The position numbers and the translations under genes were made by a program. From Demequina sp. NBRC 110052 (GTDB taxonomy: Bacteria > Actinomycetota > Actinomycetes > Actinomycetales > Demequinaceae), in NCBI RefSeq assembly GCF_002090075.1, contig NZ_BBRI01000002.1, positions 744,001 to 808,000 of the forward strand: a DNA stretch of 64,000 nucleotides. The letters are read 5' to 3'. A model generated the notes under the pieces. The model searched no databases. It saw only the letters and a list, made by a program, of their open reading frames with translations, and was not told the origin of the DNA. Positions 55,637-64,000 of this stretch are shown one piece after another (position 1 is the stretch's first letter; each line of letters starts with the position of its first letter).

Positions 55637-56328
55637 CCGCGCGCGTGCTCGTCGTCGATGACGACGAGGAGATCCGCACCATGCTCGCCTCGACCCTCAC
55701 GTTCGCGGGTTTCGAGGTTGGCCTCGCCGACGGCGCGGCCGCCGCCCTCGATGCGATCGCCTCGGACCGCCCCGACGTCGTCGTGCTCGACGTGTCGATG
55801 CCGGGCGCGGACGGCTTCGAGGTGGTCCAGCTCATCCGTGGCCGCGACTCGGCGCTGCCCGTGCTGTTCCTGTCCGCACGCGACTCGGTCGAGGACCGCG
55901 TACGAGGGCTTCGGCTCGGCGGCGACGACTACGTCACGAAGCCGTTCAGCGCGGTCGAGGTGGCGGCTCGCATCGAGGCGCTGCTGCGTCGGGGGGCGCC
56001 CGCGACTGCGTCCGACGCCCATGAGGTGCTCCGATACGAGGACCTCACGATGGACCTCGCGGCGCACCGGGTGGAACGCGCAGGCAGCGAGGTCGCCCTC
56101 TCTCCCACCGAGTACCGTCTGCTCGAACTCCTGCTGATCAACGCGGGCCGCGTGCTCTCCAAGGGACAGATCCTGGAGAACATCTGGGTATACGACTTCG
56201 GCGGCGACACCAACGTCGTCGAGCGCTTCATCTCGAATATCCGCCGCAAGGTCGACGACGGCAGACCGCCGCTGATCCACACGGTCCGCGGCTTCGGCTA
56301 CACCCTGCGCTCGGGCGATGGTTCCTGA
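55633..56328 (+). CDS. Response regulator, OmpR family
   Basis: The 231-aa protein has a receiver domain (1-115) with acidic Asp10/Asp11, phospho-acceptor Asp53 (VVLDVSMPG) and Lys103 (YVTKPF), and an OmpR-type winged-helix domain (about 135-228) ending PPLIHTVRGFGYTLR. It resembles actinobacterial MprA/TcrA-like regulators. The ATG overlaps the YhgE stop, and the kinase ATG follows its own stop directly, so all four genes form one transcript. The CGTCAG direct repeat before the MMPL gene is a candidate target. Confidence 0.95.
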   Translation: MTARVLVVDDDEEIRTMLASTLTFAGFEVGLADGAAAALDAIASDRPDVVVLDVSMPGADGFEVVQLIRGRDSALPVLFLSARDSVEDRVRGLRLGGDDYVTKPFSAVEVAARIEALLRRGAPATASDAHEVLRYEDLTMDLAAHRVERAGSEVALSPTEYRLLELLLINAGRVLSKGQILENIWVYDFGGDTNVVERFISNIRRKVDDGRPPLIHTVRGFGYTLRSGDGS

Positions 56329-57696
56329 ATGAGGTCCATCCGTGCGCGGCTCACTCTTGCCCTGTCGGCCATCACCCTCGTGATCGTGCTCGGGGCCGCG
56401 GGCATCGGGTCCATCGCGATCCCTCGCGTGCTCGAACAGCGCGATACCGACAGGCTCACCACTGCAGCGGCGAGGTCCATCGCCAGCCTCGAGGCCACCG
56501 GGGGTGCGGTGCTGATCGAGGGGTCGCTCACCGGGGTGGCGGGCGATGCGCTCGGGGTGGTGCTCGTGGCCGACGATATGCCGATCGCGGCGGCTGGAGT
56601 TGCGAGCGAGGACAGCCCAGCACTGTCGAGCGTCACGTCGAGCGACCCGGTGAAGGTCGCCGAGCACTACCTCGCCGTCGGCATCGATGTCGCCGACCTC
56701 AACCTGGTGTTCAGCGACGGCGACGGCTCGGTGACCGTCGACCGCGCCGTTCTCGCTGTCCGCACCGCCGACCGTGAGGCGGCAGTGAGCGAGATCGCCA
56801 CATGGCTGCTCCTCGGCGCTGTGGCGGTCACGTCGCTGCTGATCGGCGTCGCCACGGTGGTGGTCGCGCGCGGACTGCGGCCCCTGGATGACATGGCCGA
56901 CCGCGCGCAGCGCATCGCGGACGGCGACCGGACCCTGCGCCTCGCCTCAGACGATGCAGCGGACCCGTCGATCGCGCGCACCGCGCGCACCGTCAATGCG
57001 GCGCTCGATGCTCAAGAACTCGCGGAGCGAAGACTGCGGTCGTTCCTCGCCGATGCCTCGCATGAGCTGCGCACACCGCTCACGACCGCGAGCGGCTGGG
57101 TCGATCTGTACCTGCGCGGCGGCCTCGACGACCGTGCGAGGCTCGACGACGCGATGACCCGGGTCGACGCCCAGCTCACACGGATGCGGCTCATGACCGA
57201 CGAGATGCTTCAACTCGCGCGCACGGACGCAGGCCGCCCGCTCGAGCGCGAGGCCGTCGACCTTGCGCAGGTGGCGCGAGACGTCGTCGAGGACGCGCGC
57301 GTGGCGTCCCCAGAGCGTCGCATCGACATCGAGGCACGGGAACCTGCGATCGTGAGCGGGGATGAGCCTCGCCTCGCGCAGGTACTGCGCAACCTCGTCG
57401 GCAACGCGGCACAGCACACGGCTGCCGACGCGCGCATCGCCGTCATCGTCACTCCGGGCGCCGACCACCACACGGTGACGGTGGTCGACACCGGTGCAGG
57501 GATCCCCGCGACTGACCTCCCGCACCTCTTCGACCGCTTCTGGCGCGGCGGCAGCGCTCGCTCCGCGAAGGGCGGAGCCGGTCTGGGGCTCGCGATCGTG
57601 CGCTCGCTCGTCGAGGCGCATGAGGGGTCGGTCGTCGTCTCGAGCATCGTGGGCACCGGCACCGAGTTCACGGTGACCCTGCCCGCAGCACGCTAG
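56329..57696 (+). CDS. Sensor histidine kinase
   Basis: The 455-aa kinase has TM1 (about 9-31), an extracytoplasmic sensor of roughly 125 residues, TM2 (159-181), a HAMP domain (RGLRPLDDMADRAQRIADGD), and the dimerisation domain with phospho-acceptor His245 (FLADASHELRTPLT). The catalytic domain has the N box NLVGNAAQH, G1 DTGAGIPATD, F box and G2 GGAGLGLAIV. It starts right after the regulator's TGA. The sensor is unassigned; coupling to MMPL/YhgE suggests an envelope signal. Its stop overlaps the convergent phosphatase stop in CTAG. Confidence 0.95.
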   Translation: MRSIRARLTLALSAITLVIVLGAAGIGSIAIPRVLEQRDTDRLTTAAARSIASLEATGGAVLIEGSLTGVAGDALGVVLVADDMPIAAAGVASEDSPALSSVTSSDPVKVAEHYLAVGIDVADLNLVFSDGDGSVTVDRAVLAVRTADREAAVSEIATWLLLGAVAVTSLLIGVATVVVARGLRPLDDMADRAQRIADGDRTLRLASDDAADPSIARTARTVNAALDAQELAERRLRSFLADASHELRTPLTTASGWVDLYLRGGLDDRARLDDAMTRVDAQLTRMRLMTDEMLQLARTDAGRPLEREAVDLAQVARDVVEDARVASPERRIDIEAREPAIVSGDEPRLAQVLRNLVGNAAQHTAADARIAVIVTPGADHHTVTVVDTGAGIPATDLPHLFDRFWRGGSARSAKGGAGLGLAIVRSLVEAHEGSVVVSSIVGTGTEFTVTLPAAR

Positions 57697-58385
57697 AGCG
57701 CGAGCAGCCGCTGCTTGAGCGACGTCACGACGGCCGCATCGCCACCCGCCGAGACGAACCAGGCCTCCACGCCACCCGGATGCGCGTCCCACGTGTCGAG
57801 CACGAGCTCGATCGCGTGTGCAGGCGCCTCGAGGACCTCACGCGGGATGTCGGCGAGGTTGGCGGCACCGTCGCCGATGCCGAACTGACGCGCCATGCGC
57901 GCGAGCACCCCAGGCATCGACGCGGTCGTCAGCACGTAGTCCTCGACGATGTGCCGGCGCTCCACACCGATCAGCGCGAGCGCGAGCGCGACGGTCACGC
58001 CGGTGCGGTCCTTGCCCGCGGAGCAGTGCACGAGCGCCGACCCGTCGGCCTGCGCCACGATGGTGACGGCCTCGACGAACCTGGCCGCGGCGTCGGGCTG
58101 GAGCATGCGTCCGTAGAGCCCGGCGATCGTGCCGCCCGCGGCCTGCGACGCGAGCGCGGCATCCGCGAAGACCGGCACCTCGACCACCGTGGTGAGCGAC
58201 GCGAGCGGGTGACCATGCGAGCGCTCCGCGTCGTCGCGCAGGTCGATCACGACGGACGGCGGCCATGGCTCATGGCCCGTGGGCACCTCATCGCCGACGT
58301 GCGGTGCATCCGACCGCCACAGGATCCCCGGCCGCAGACCGGGAGTGCGATGCGCCACGTCGCGCAGGTTGGCAAGGGAGTTCAC
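57693..58385 (-). CDS. Tyrosine-protein phosphatase (DSP/PTP family)
   Basis: The 230-aa protein has the phosphatase P-loop HCSAGKDRTG (Cys121, Arg127) and the N-terminal NLRDVAHRTPGLRPGILWRSD, typical of actinobacterial protein tyrosine/serine phosphatases of the PtpB-like group; IDLRDDAER and the C-terminal helical part fit. Substrates are unknown; such enzymes dephosphorylate proteins or phosphoinositides. GTG 58385 has GGTGGA upstream; GTG 58415 is an alternative. Convergent with the kinase, sharing CTAG. Confidence 0.88.
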   Translation of the reverse strand: MNSLANLRDVAHRTPGLRPGILWRSDAPHVGDEVPTGHEPWPPSVVIDLRDDAERSHGHPLASLTTVVEVPVFADAALASQAAGGTIAGLYGRMLQPDAAARFVEAVTIVAQADGSALVHCSAGKDRTGVTVALALALIGVERRHIVEDYVLTTASMPGVLARMARQFGIGDGAANLADIPREVLEAPAHAIELVLDTWDAHPGGVEAWFVSAGGDAAVVTSLKQRLLAL

Positions 58386-58508
58386 GCACAGCAGTCCACC
58401 ACACACCACCGACACTCACCAATGGCCCCAGGTCCCGGGCGCACCCGCCCGACGCGCGGGTAGCGTGGGACGGGCACGGCGCCGACGCTCGGGCCGGGAA
58501 GGAGCACC

Positions 58509-59336
58509 ATGGCCACCTGGTTCATCACGGGCTGCTCGACGGGCATCGGCCGCGCCACAGCCGAAGCGGCAGCCGCGGCCGGGCACACGGTCGTCGCGAC
58601 TGCGCGCCGCACCGAGACGCTCGACGACCTCGTCGCCCGCTTCCCCGACCTGGTGCACGTGGAACCGCTCGACGTCACCGACGACGCCTCGATCGCGGCC
58701 GCGGTGGACGCGGCGGTGCACCGCGTCGGCGAGATCGACGTGCTCGTCAACAACGCCGGCATCGGCTACTTCGCCGCCATCGAGGAGTCCGACCCTGCCG
58801 AGGCGCAGCGCGTCATGGATGTGAACTTCTGGGGCTCCGCCAAGGTGACGACAGCCCTGCTGCCGCATCTGCGCGCACAGCGCAACGGCCATATCTTCAC
58901 GATCTCGTCGATCGCCGGAGTCCGCGGCTCGGCGGGGCTCGGCTACTACTGCGCGTCAAAGTTCGCCGTCTCCGGGTTCATGGAGGCGCTCGCCGCTGAG
59001 GTCGCCCACCTGGACATCACCGTCACCCTCGTGGAGCCCGGCCCCGTGCGATCCGAATGGATCCCCTCCGGCGCGAAGGTCGAGGACGGCCTCGCCGACT
59101 ATCGCCCGGTGATGCGCCCCTTCTGGGAGCGCATCCACGCGCTGCCGGGCAACCAGCCGGGCTCACCCGCCGCACTTGCCGAGGCGATGCTCACGCTCGC
59201 CTCGTCCGCCGCTCCCCCGCTGCACTTCATCGCCGGTGGACACGCATTGACGCAGACGCGCGCCAAGCTCCAGCGACTCGCGGCGGACGTGGACGCGTGG
59301 GAGGACCTCACCCGGTCCGTCGACCGCGAGGACTAG
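58509..59336 (+). CDS. Short-chain dehydrogenase/reductase
   Basis: The 275-aa classical SDR has the Rossmann motif TGCSTGIG (7-14), LVNNAGIG, the Ser of SSIAG, and Tyr147-Lys151 (YCASK). EPGPVRSEW follows the active site. The group resembles the oxidoreductases often annotated as 3-ketoacyl reductase- or NADP-dependent retinol dehydrogenase-like; the substrate is unknown. AAGGAG precedes the ATG. Two variants of the recurring border motif lie just before it (58447-58460 and 58479-58494) and a diverged one just after. Confidence 0.92.
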   Translation: MATWFITGCSTGIGRATAEAAAAAGHTVVATARRTETLDDLVARFPDLVHVEPLDVTDDASIAAAVDAAVHRVGEIDVLVNNAGIGYFAAIEESDPAEAQRVMDVNFWGSAKVTTALLPHLRAQRNGHIFTISSIAGVRGSAGLGYYCASKFAVSGFMEALAAEVAHLDITVTLVEPGPVRSEWIPSGAKVEDGLADYRPVMRPFWERIHALPGNQPGSPAALAEAMLTLASSAAPPLHFIAGGHALTQTRAKLQRLAADVDAWEDLTRSVDRED

Positions 59337-59384
59337 GCACGTCTTCGCCCCCGGCCACGGCATCGGGCATGTGCCTTGCGCGAC

Positions 59385-59424
59385 GGAGCCCGCGCCGCTC
59401 ACCGAGGTGAGGGACGCGGGTTCC
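59385..59424. terminator. Bidirectional terminator between the SDR and nuclease genes
   Basis: GGAGCCCGCG (59385-59394) pairs with CGCGGGTTCC (59415-59424) with one G-U wobble, and CTCAC pairs with GTGAG around a CGAG loop. Both flanking genes end toward it. Confidence 0.75.
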
Positions 59425-59445
59425 GTCTGCGTATGACGCCGTGCG

Positions 59446-62253
59446 TCAGGCGAACGAACCGCCCATGCGACGGCGGACGAGCGCCGCTCCGGCTGCCAGC
59501 AGCGACACGGTCAGCAGCACCATGATCGCCGGGTCGGCACCGGTCTGAGGCATCTCGGCCAGCACCTCGATCTCGGCCTCGGCGAGCACCTGGCCGTCCG
59601 CGGCGCGGACCTGGATGTGGTGCGTGCCAGGCTCCAGGCTCTCGGGCAGAGTCACCTGGACCGTGACCTCGCCCGAGCCGAGCGTGATGTCGGCCAGCTT
59701 CTGGTACGTGCTGGCCACGCCGACCTGGAACTTGCTCGCGAAGAGGTCGAGCAGCTTCTGAGGCACATTGCCGCTGATCTTGATCGGCAGAGACTGCCCG
59801 GGGAAGAAGGTGCCGGCGGGCGTCGTCACCGTGAGCGGAGCACCCACGAGCGACAGGCCCACGAGCACCGGATCGTGGTCGGACGACCGGTACGCCGTTC
59901 CCGCGGCGAGCTCCGGGAAGTCGCCGTAGTACTGCAGATCCGACGCCTCGTCGGCGTTGATATGCAGATGCGCTGCGCCCGTCACCGCCCCCACGAGCGA
60001 GTCCGAGGCGAACGCGTAGTCGAGCTGGCCCCACTCGGCGAAGTACACGTACGAGTAGTCGCCGCCTGCGACGAGGCTCGTGAAACCCGCTCCCGTGATG
60101 ACGTCGATCGGGTTCTCCTGCTCGTAGGCGTTGTAGTCACCCAGCATCAGGACGCGGTCCTCGCCGGTACCCGTCGGGTCGTCGTTCGCCCAGTCGACCA
60201 GCGCCTCCGCGGCTGCGGTACGCGTCTGGTCGCAGTTGCCGGCGAGGGTGTCCTCGCCCGGCTCGTCGCATGCCGAGCCCTTGGACTTGAGGTGGTTGAC
60301 GACGATCGTGAGGGACTCGCCCGTGGCGATCTCGGTGAACGTCTGCGCGAGCGCAGGGCGGTTGCGATCGTCGTCGAAGCGGGCGTCCACACTCGAGTCG
60401 AGGATTGCGAAGTCGCCGGTCGGCTCGACGGTGGTCTGGTCGTAGATCGCACCGACCTTGATGACGTCGGTGCCGATCACGCCGGTGTCGAGCACCGCGT
60501 AGCGGTCCTCGCCAAGGGCGTCGTTGACGGCATCGACGAGCCCGTCCAGCGCCTCGACGTCGACCGTGTTCTCGATCTCCATGACGCCGACGATGTCCGC
60601 GTCGAGCATCGTGATCGCCTCGACGTGCTTGGCGAGCTGGAGCGCATACTGCGCCTCATCGTCGGCGCCGCGGCAGTTCTCGTCTCCCTCGGGCCCGCAC
60701 AGCGGAGCGTCGTAGCCCAGGGTGGCGAAGAAGTTGAGCATGTTGAAGCTGGCGACGGTGAGGTCACCGCCCACCTCGGGAGCCTCGGTGGGACGAGGGT
60801 TGGAGTCCACGAAGCTCGCAGTGTTGTCCTCGCCCTCGGCTGCGAGCGAGCCGTTGCTGTAGAGCCGCCAGTCGTTGAAGGCATAGCTCATGACGCCGGT
60901 GAGTCCGCTGACCGTGGCGCCTGCGCGCAGCGGGTTGTCCGCCGTGGTGGCGTCGCCGCCGATGCCGAACGGGATCTCGACGATGTCCTCCTTCGACTTC
61001 GCCGACGCGTCGTCGAGGACCAGCATGTTGAGCAGGTTCGCGGCGCGGACCTCGTCGGCGGGTGCGCCCGGGTCGGCGACCGACGTCGGATTCCAGAGGC
61101 GGCCGTTGGCGGACAAGGTGATCTCGCCGTAGTTGTACAGGTCGTACACGTCCGAGACGGTGAGAGTCTGCTCGAAGGTGACGAGCATGCCCTCGTAGCG
61201 CTCGAAGTAGTCCTCCGAGGGCTGCGGGAGGGTGACCTGGGTCGGCGCGACGGTCGCAGTGCCGTCGATGATCACGTCCTCGGAGTCGATCCACTTGATC
61301 TGCGTGAGGCCGTTGTACTCGTCGATGGTTCCGGTGATGGTGACGACGTCTCCCAGCTCGACGTCCGGCGAGTAGTCGTATACGAAGAGACCCTCCGACG
61401 TGGCGGGGTCGTCGTCCTCGTCCGCAGCCAGCGACTGAATGAAGTAGCCGGAGAGCTGGTAGTCGCCGCCCTGGCCCTGGTAGTCGCCCACGACCACGCC
61501 GGTGGTGGTGACGATCTCACCCTTGTAGGGCGAGTCCTCGCCCGAACCCTGAATCTCACTGATGAGCAGCTCCTCGGGGCCGGTCGGCTCGCCGCCATCG
61601 CCCGCGGGAGCCACGTAGGCGCCTGCCGCGCACGATGTCGAGTGCGAGCCGATGTAGTCGAACGTGTCCTGCGCATACACGGTCCAGTCATCCGTGCTGG
61701 GCGCGTACACGTCACTGGGATCGGTATCACCCGCACAGACCGATGCGTTGCGCACCATCGTGTGCTCGCCGGTGGCGCCGGTGGTGCCGGCCACGGCCCA
61801 CGCCGCGCCCGGGTCGAAACCCACCTGGCCGATCGAGTCCACCACGATCGCGCTGCCGCCAGTGGGTGTGTAACTGAGGACGACGGCGTCGTCCCCGTTG
61901 TAGTACGTCACCGTGCTGTCAGTGCCGGGGGTGACCTTCAGCGCTGGGTCCGCGCTGGCGTTGTAGACGACATAGGTCCCGCCCGGCGCGATGCTGTCGC
62001 CCGACGTGAAGGTGATGCTGTTGGTCACGGAGGTGCCGCCGTTGTTGTACGCAGCGAGGGTGTAGCCCTCAAGGCTGACCGTGTCCGTGGTGCCGTTGTA
62101 GATCTCGATCGCCTTGTTGTTCGACGAACCCTCGATGTACTCCGAGATGAGTAGTCCTGTGATCTCCCCGTCGGCCGCGGTGGCGGGGGCTGCGACGGCG
62201 ATCGCGCTCCCCATGCTCAGCAGGCCGATGGAGAGGAGTGCGCGCAGACGCAT
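59446..62253 (-). CDS. Cell-wall-anchored ExeM/NucH-type extracellular nuclease
   Basis: The 935-aa protein has a signal peptide (residues 1-28, cleaved after APATA), a lamin-tail domain (about 30-170: GLLISEYIEGSSNNKAIEIY), an OB-fold region (about 230-360: YKGEIVTTTGVVVGDYQG), and an exonuclease/endonuclease/phosphatase domain (about 500-860) with ASFNMLNFF, MEIENT, NHLKSKGSACDEPG, LGDYNAYEQENP and SDHDPVLVGL. The C-terminus is a sorting signal: MPQTG, a hydrophobic helix and RRRMGG. It should degrade extracellular DNA, giving phosphate and purines. GGGGGAACC precedes ATG 62253. Confidence 0.92.
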   Translation of the reverse strand: MRLRALLSIGLLSMGSAIAVAAPATAADGEITGLLISEYIEGSSNNKAIEIYNGTTDTVSLEGYTLAAYNNGGTSVTNSITFTSGDSIAPGGTYVVYNASADPALKVTPGTDSTVTYYNGDDAVVLSYTPTGGSAIVVDSIGQVGFDPGAAWAVAGTTGATGEHTMVRNASVCAGDTDPSDVYAPSTDDWTVYAQDTFDYIGSHSTSCAAGAYVAPAGDGGEPTGPEELLISEIQGSGEDSPYKGEIVTTTGVVVGDYQGQGGDYQLSGYFIQSLAADEDDDPATSEGLFVYDYSPDVELGDVVTITGTIDEYNGLTQIKWIDSEDVIIDGTATVAPTQVTLPQPSEDYFERYEGMLVTFEQTLTVSDVYDLYNYGEITLSANGRLWNPTSVADPGAPADEVRAANLLNMLVLDDASAKSKEDIVEIPFGIGGDATTADNPLRAGATVSGLTGVMSYAFNDWRLYSNGSLAAEGEDNTASFVDSNPRPTEAPEVGGDLTVASFNMLNFFATLGYDAPLCGPEGDENCRGADDEAQYALQLAKHVEAITMLDADIVGVMEIENTVDVEALDGLVDAVNDALGEDRYAVLDTGVIGTDVIKVGAIYDQTTVEPTGDFAILDSSVDARFDDDRNRPALAQTFTEIATGESLTIVVNHLKSKGSACDEPGEDTLAGNCDQTRTAAAEALVDWANDDPTGTGEDRVLMLGDYNAYEQENPIDVITGAGFTSLVAGGDYSYVYFAEWGQLDYAFASDSLVGAVTGAAHLHINADEASDLQYYGDFPELAAGTAYRSSDHDPVLVGLSLVGAPLTVTTPAGTFFPGQSLPIKISGNVPQKLLDLFASKFQVGVASTYQKLADITLGSGEVTVQVTLPESLEPGTHHIQVRAADGQVLAEAEIEVLAEMPQTGADPAIMVLLTVSLLAAGAALVRRRMGGSFA

Positions 62254-62421
62254 GGTTCCCCCATTGGGTTTGTTCTTCCGGGACCAGTCCAACCTAGGCA
62301 CGCGAGGTGACGACCGAAATGTTCATCTCGTTAACAGTGTGTGAATTCTCCCTGGCAGTGGACGCCGGCGCCGCCCGACGCAGGGGTTGCGATTCGAATG
62401 GAAGAGACGCATACTTCACGC

Positions 62422-62751
62422 ATGGTTGAATCAACTTCTATTGAACTGACAGCGCGAGCAGACGCGGATCCCCTCGCTGCCGAGAGCGCCGCGGTGCTCG
62501 CCGCAGTGGCGGATCCGCTGCGCTTCAGCATCCTGCGGTTCCTGGGCGCCGAGGGCGAGCAGTGCGTGTGCGACATTCAGGCTGTCTTCCCCGTCGCCGG
62601 GAATCGCATGAGCTACCACCTCAAGACGCTGCGCGAGGCCGGGCTCGTCGCCTCGGACAAGCGCGGGCGCTGGGTGCACTACCGCGTGGCAGACGGCGCC
62701 GCGCAACGGCTCCAGGCCTCGCTTCCGCTCACGCAGGGTTCGCTCGCATGA
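62422..62751 (+). CDS. ArsR family transcriptional regulator
   Basis: The 109-aa winged-helix repressor has VADPLRFSILRFLG, a CVC metal-binding-like pair (Cys48, Cys50) in EQCVCDIQ at the recognition helix, and RMSYHLKTLREAGLVASDKRGRWVHYRV. This cysteine placement is that of As(III)/Sb(III)-sensing ArsR proteins. No ribosome site precedes ATG 62422 and a -10-like CATACT lies 6 nt before it, so a leaderless mRNA is likely. The near-palindrome GTTGAATCAAC (62425-62435) right after the start codon could be its operator. The stop overlaps the permease start (ATGA). Confidence 0.88.
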   Translation: MVESTSIELTARADADPLAAESAAVLAAVADPLRFSILRFLGAEGEQCVCDIQAVFPVAGNRMSYHLKTLREAGLVASDKRGRWVHYRVADGAAQRLQASLPLTQGSLA

Positions 62752-63848
62752 CGACTGAGGCCGCCTGCTGCACCGGTCCGGCCGCGATCCCCGCCACCCC
62801 TGCCGAGACGACGTGCTGCCCCGCGACGCCTGCGGCATCCGCGCTCGCCGTCTCATCGACGCGCCTAAGGCTGGGCATCGTGCTGGGCGGCGCGGGCGCC
62901 GCCGCGCTGATCACCGTCGCTGACCCGATCTGGGCGCGGACGCTCACCGGCGTCGGCCTCGGTCTCGACTCCGCACTCGGCACCGCGGTCCACTTCGCGC
63001 TCTACGAGACGGGAAAGATCCTCGCGCTCATCGCCGTGCTGGTGTTCGCGATCGGCGTGCTCGGCACGTGGCTCACGCCCGCACGGCTCCAGCGCCTGCT
63101 CGCGGGACGGGGCCAGGTCGCCGGCCACGCGATCGCGGCGGGCTTCGGCGCGGTCACGCCCTTCTGCTCGTGCTCCTCGGTGCCGTTGTACGTGGGCATG
63201 ACGCGCGCGGGCGTGCCGACGGGCGTCGGGCTCACGTTCCTCGTGGCGAGCCCACTCGTCAACGAGGTCGCGCTGGCCCTGCTCGCCTCCATGGCGGGCT
63301 GGGCCGTCGCGGCGGCCTACCTCGCGCTCGGACTCACGATCGCCGTCGCCACCGGCGCGACGGTCGGGGCGCTCGCCCGACGCCGTGAGGCCTCCGCGCC
63401 GAGCCTCCTGCCACTCGCCATGCCCGCGCCACGCCCGACGCTGGACGACCGCCTGCGCGCAGGCCTCGCCGAGGCGAAGGGCACACTGCGCAAGCTCTGG
63501 CCGTTCGTCGTCGGCGCGATCACGGTCGGCGCGGTGATCCACGGCTGGATCCCCACCGACGTCATCGCCCGCCTGGGCGACCAGTGGTGGGGCGTGCCCG
63601 CGGCGGTGCTGCTGGGGATCCCGCTGTACTCGGCGACCGCGACCGCGGTGCCGCTGATCGCACCGCTGTATGCCGCGGGCATTCCGCTCGGCACGCTGAT
63701 CGCTCTCATGATGGCCGTGGTCGGCCTGTCCGCACCGGAACTGATCATGCTCCGCAAGGCGATGCCCGCGCGCGTGCTCGTCACCTTCGTCGGGGTGGTC
63801 GCCTCCGGCATCGTCGCGGCCGGCTACCTGCTCAACGCGTTGACCTGA
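62748..63848 (+). CDS. arsP: ArsP/DUF318-type permease
   Basis: The 366-aa permease has about eight to ten TM helices and the family signature GAVTPFCSCSSVPLYVGM (Cys140, Cys142), with VASPLVNEVAL following; the second half repeats this as IPLYSATATAVPLIAPL. ArsP proteins export trivalent organoarsenicals. The N-terminus adds two Cys-Cys pairs (7-8 and 23-24) before TM1, which may hand on metalloid. Coupling to a CVC-type ArsR supports arsenic. The symbol is by family; inorganic arsenite or another metalloid is possible. Confidence 0.85.
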   Translation: MTTEAACCTGPAAIPATPAETTCCPATPAASALAVSSTRLRLGIVLGGAGAAALITVADPIWARTLTGVGLGLDSALGTAVHFALYETGKILALIAVLVFAIGVLGTWLTPARLQRLLAGRGQVAGHAIAAGFGAVTPFCSCSSVPLYVGMTRAGVPTGVGLTFLVASPLVNEVALALLASMAGWAVAAAYLALGLTIAVATGATVGALARRREASAPSLLPLAMPAPRPTLDDRLRAGLAEAKGTLRKLWPFVVGAITVGAVIHGWIPTDVIARLGDQWWGVPAAVLLGIPLYSATATAVPLIAPLYAAGIPLGTLIALMMAVVGLSAPELIMLRKAMPARVLVTFVGVVASGIVAAGYLLNALT

Positions 63849-63869
63849 CGCAGTCCCCGGCACCGAGAG

Positions 63870-64000
63870 TCATTGCAGGAGCGCGAGCATCGGCGAGTCG
63901 CTCGGCACCACGATCGGCAACGCACTCCCGCCGGCACGGAACCGCACGCGCACAGCGTCCGGGTAGCGACCGTCGGGCTCGACCTCGATGCCGTCCACCG
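63870..64000 (-). CDS. C-terminal fragment of an unidentified protein
   Basis: The frame is open from the window edge and encodes 42 whole residues, including VEPDGRYPDAVRVRFRAGG and PIVVPSDSPMLALLQ before TGA. Codon bias looks coding. The rest lies beyond the window and no family can be named. Confidence 0.5.
   Translation of the reverse strand, partial: VDGIEVEPDGRYPDAVRVRFRAGGSALPIVVPSDSPMLALLQ

Overview
The window is GC-rich DNA from an actinobacterium (Actinomycetota), most likely a Micrococcales-type genome. This rests on GTG/TTG starts, frequent ATGA/GTGA start-stop overlaps, apparently leaderless genes, paired NrdR boxes before a class Ib ribonucleotide reductase operon, HspR-type HAIR operators before an Hsp20 gene, and a nifS-like/mnmA gene set. 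The genus cannot be fixed from the sequence alone. I see no rRNA, tRNA, CRISPR array, insertion sequence or phage.

The main theme is purine and ureide catabolism, spread over four blocks in the first 34 kb. Block 1 (1-2.9 kb) holds the end of a xanthine dehydrogenase molybdenum subunit, XdhC and allantoinase. Block 2 (8.9-11.3 kb) holds cofactor-free uricase and guanine deaminase. Block 3 (24.4-25.8 kb) holds hydroxyisourate hydrolase, OHCU decarboxylase and a MocA-like cofactor nucleotidyltransferase. Block 4 (28.8-34.1 kb) holds allantoate amidohydrolase, a PucG-type aminotransferase, an amidase fused to an AtzH/HpxZ-like domain, and an acetamidase/formamidase. Together they give guanine -> xanthine -> urate -> 5-hydroxyisourate -> OHCU -> allantoin -> allantoate -> ureidoglycine -> oxalurate plus glycine, with amidases for the last nitrogen atoms. 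A DeoD-type purine nucleoside phosphorylase also lies here. No purine permease and no PucR-type regulator is in the window.

Between these blocks lie the nrdHIEF operon (4.6-8.5 kb), an SDR/TetR divergent pair with a 13-bp-arm operator (11.3-12.8 kb), an accessory stretch of small membrane proteins and lipoproteins (12.8-15.7 kb), an MscS channel and pgi (15.9-20.1 kb), and a MerR-controlled aldo/keto reductase next to a heliorhodopsin (20.3-22.5 kb). From 34 to 44 kb there are a DUF1275 protein, an HspR-controlled Hsp20, and a LacI-controlled sugar ABC importer (binding lipoprotein, two permeases, LacI regulator, amidohydrolase) with five operator-like palindromes upstream. From 43.8 to 50.8 kb, mnmA and a NifS-type cysteine desulfurase are separated by about 4.7 kb of DUF998/TetR, MFS/TetR and DUF2993-like genes.

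The segment 50.9-57.7 kb is one envelope-stress-like operon: an MMPL transporter carrying what looks like a dead ABC-ATPase domain at its C-terminus, a YhgE/Pip protein with a long Ala/Asp/Gly repeat region, a response regulator and a histidine kinase. The window ends with a phosphatase, an SDR, a large cell-wall-anchored nuclease, and an ArsR/ArsP-like pair. The most interesting points are the heliorhodopsin locus, the MMPL-dead-ABC fusion, the second copy of the allantoinase 3' end beyond an inserted gene, the amidase fusion, and a short sequence motif that recurs at gene borders.
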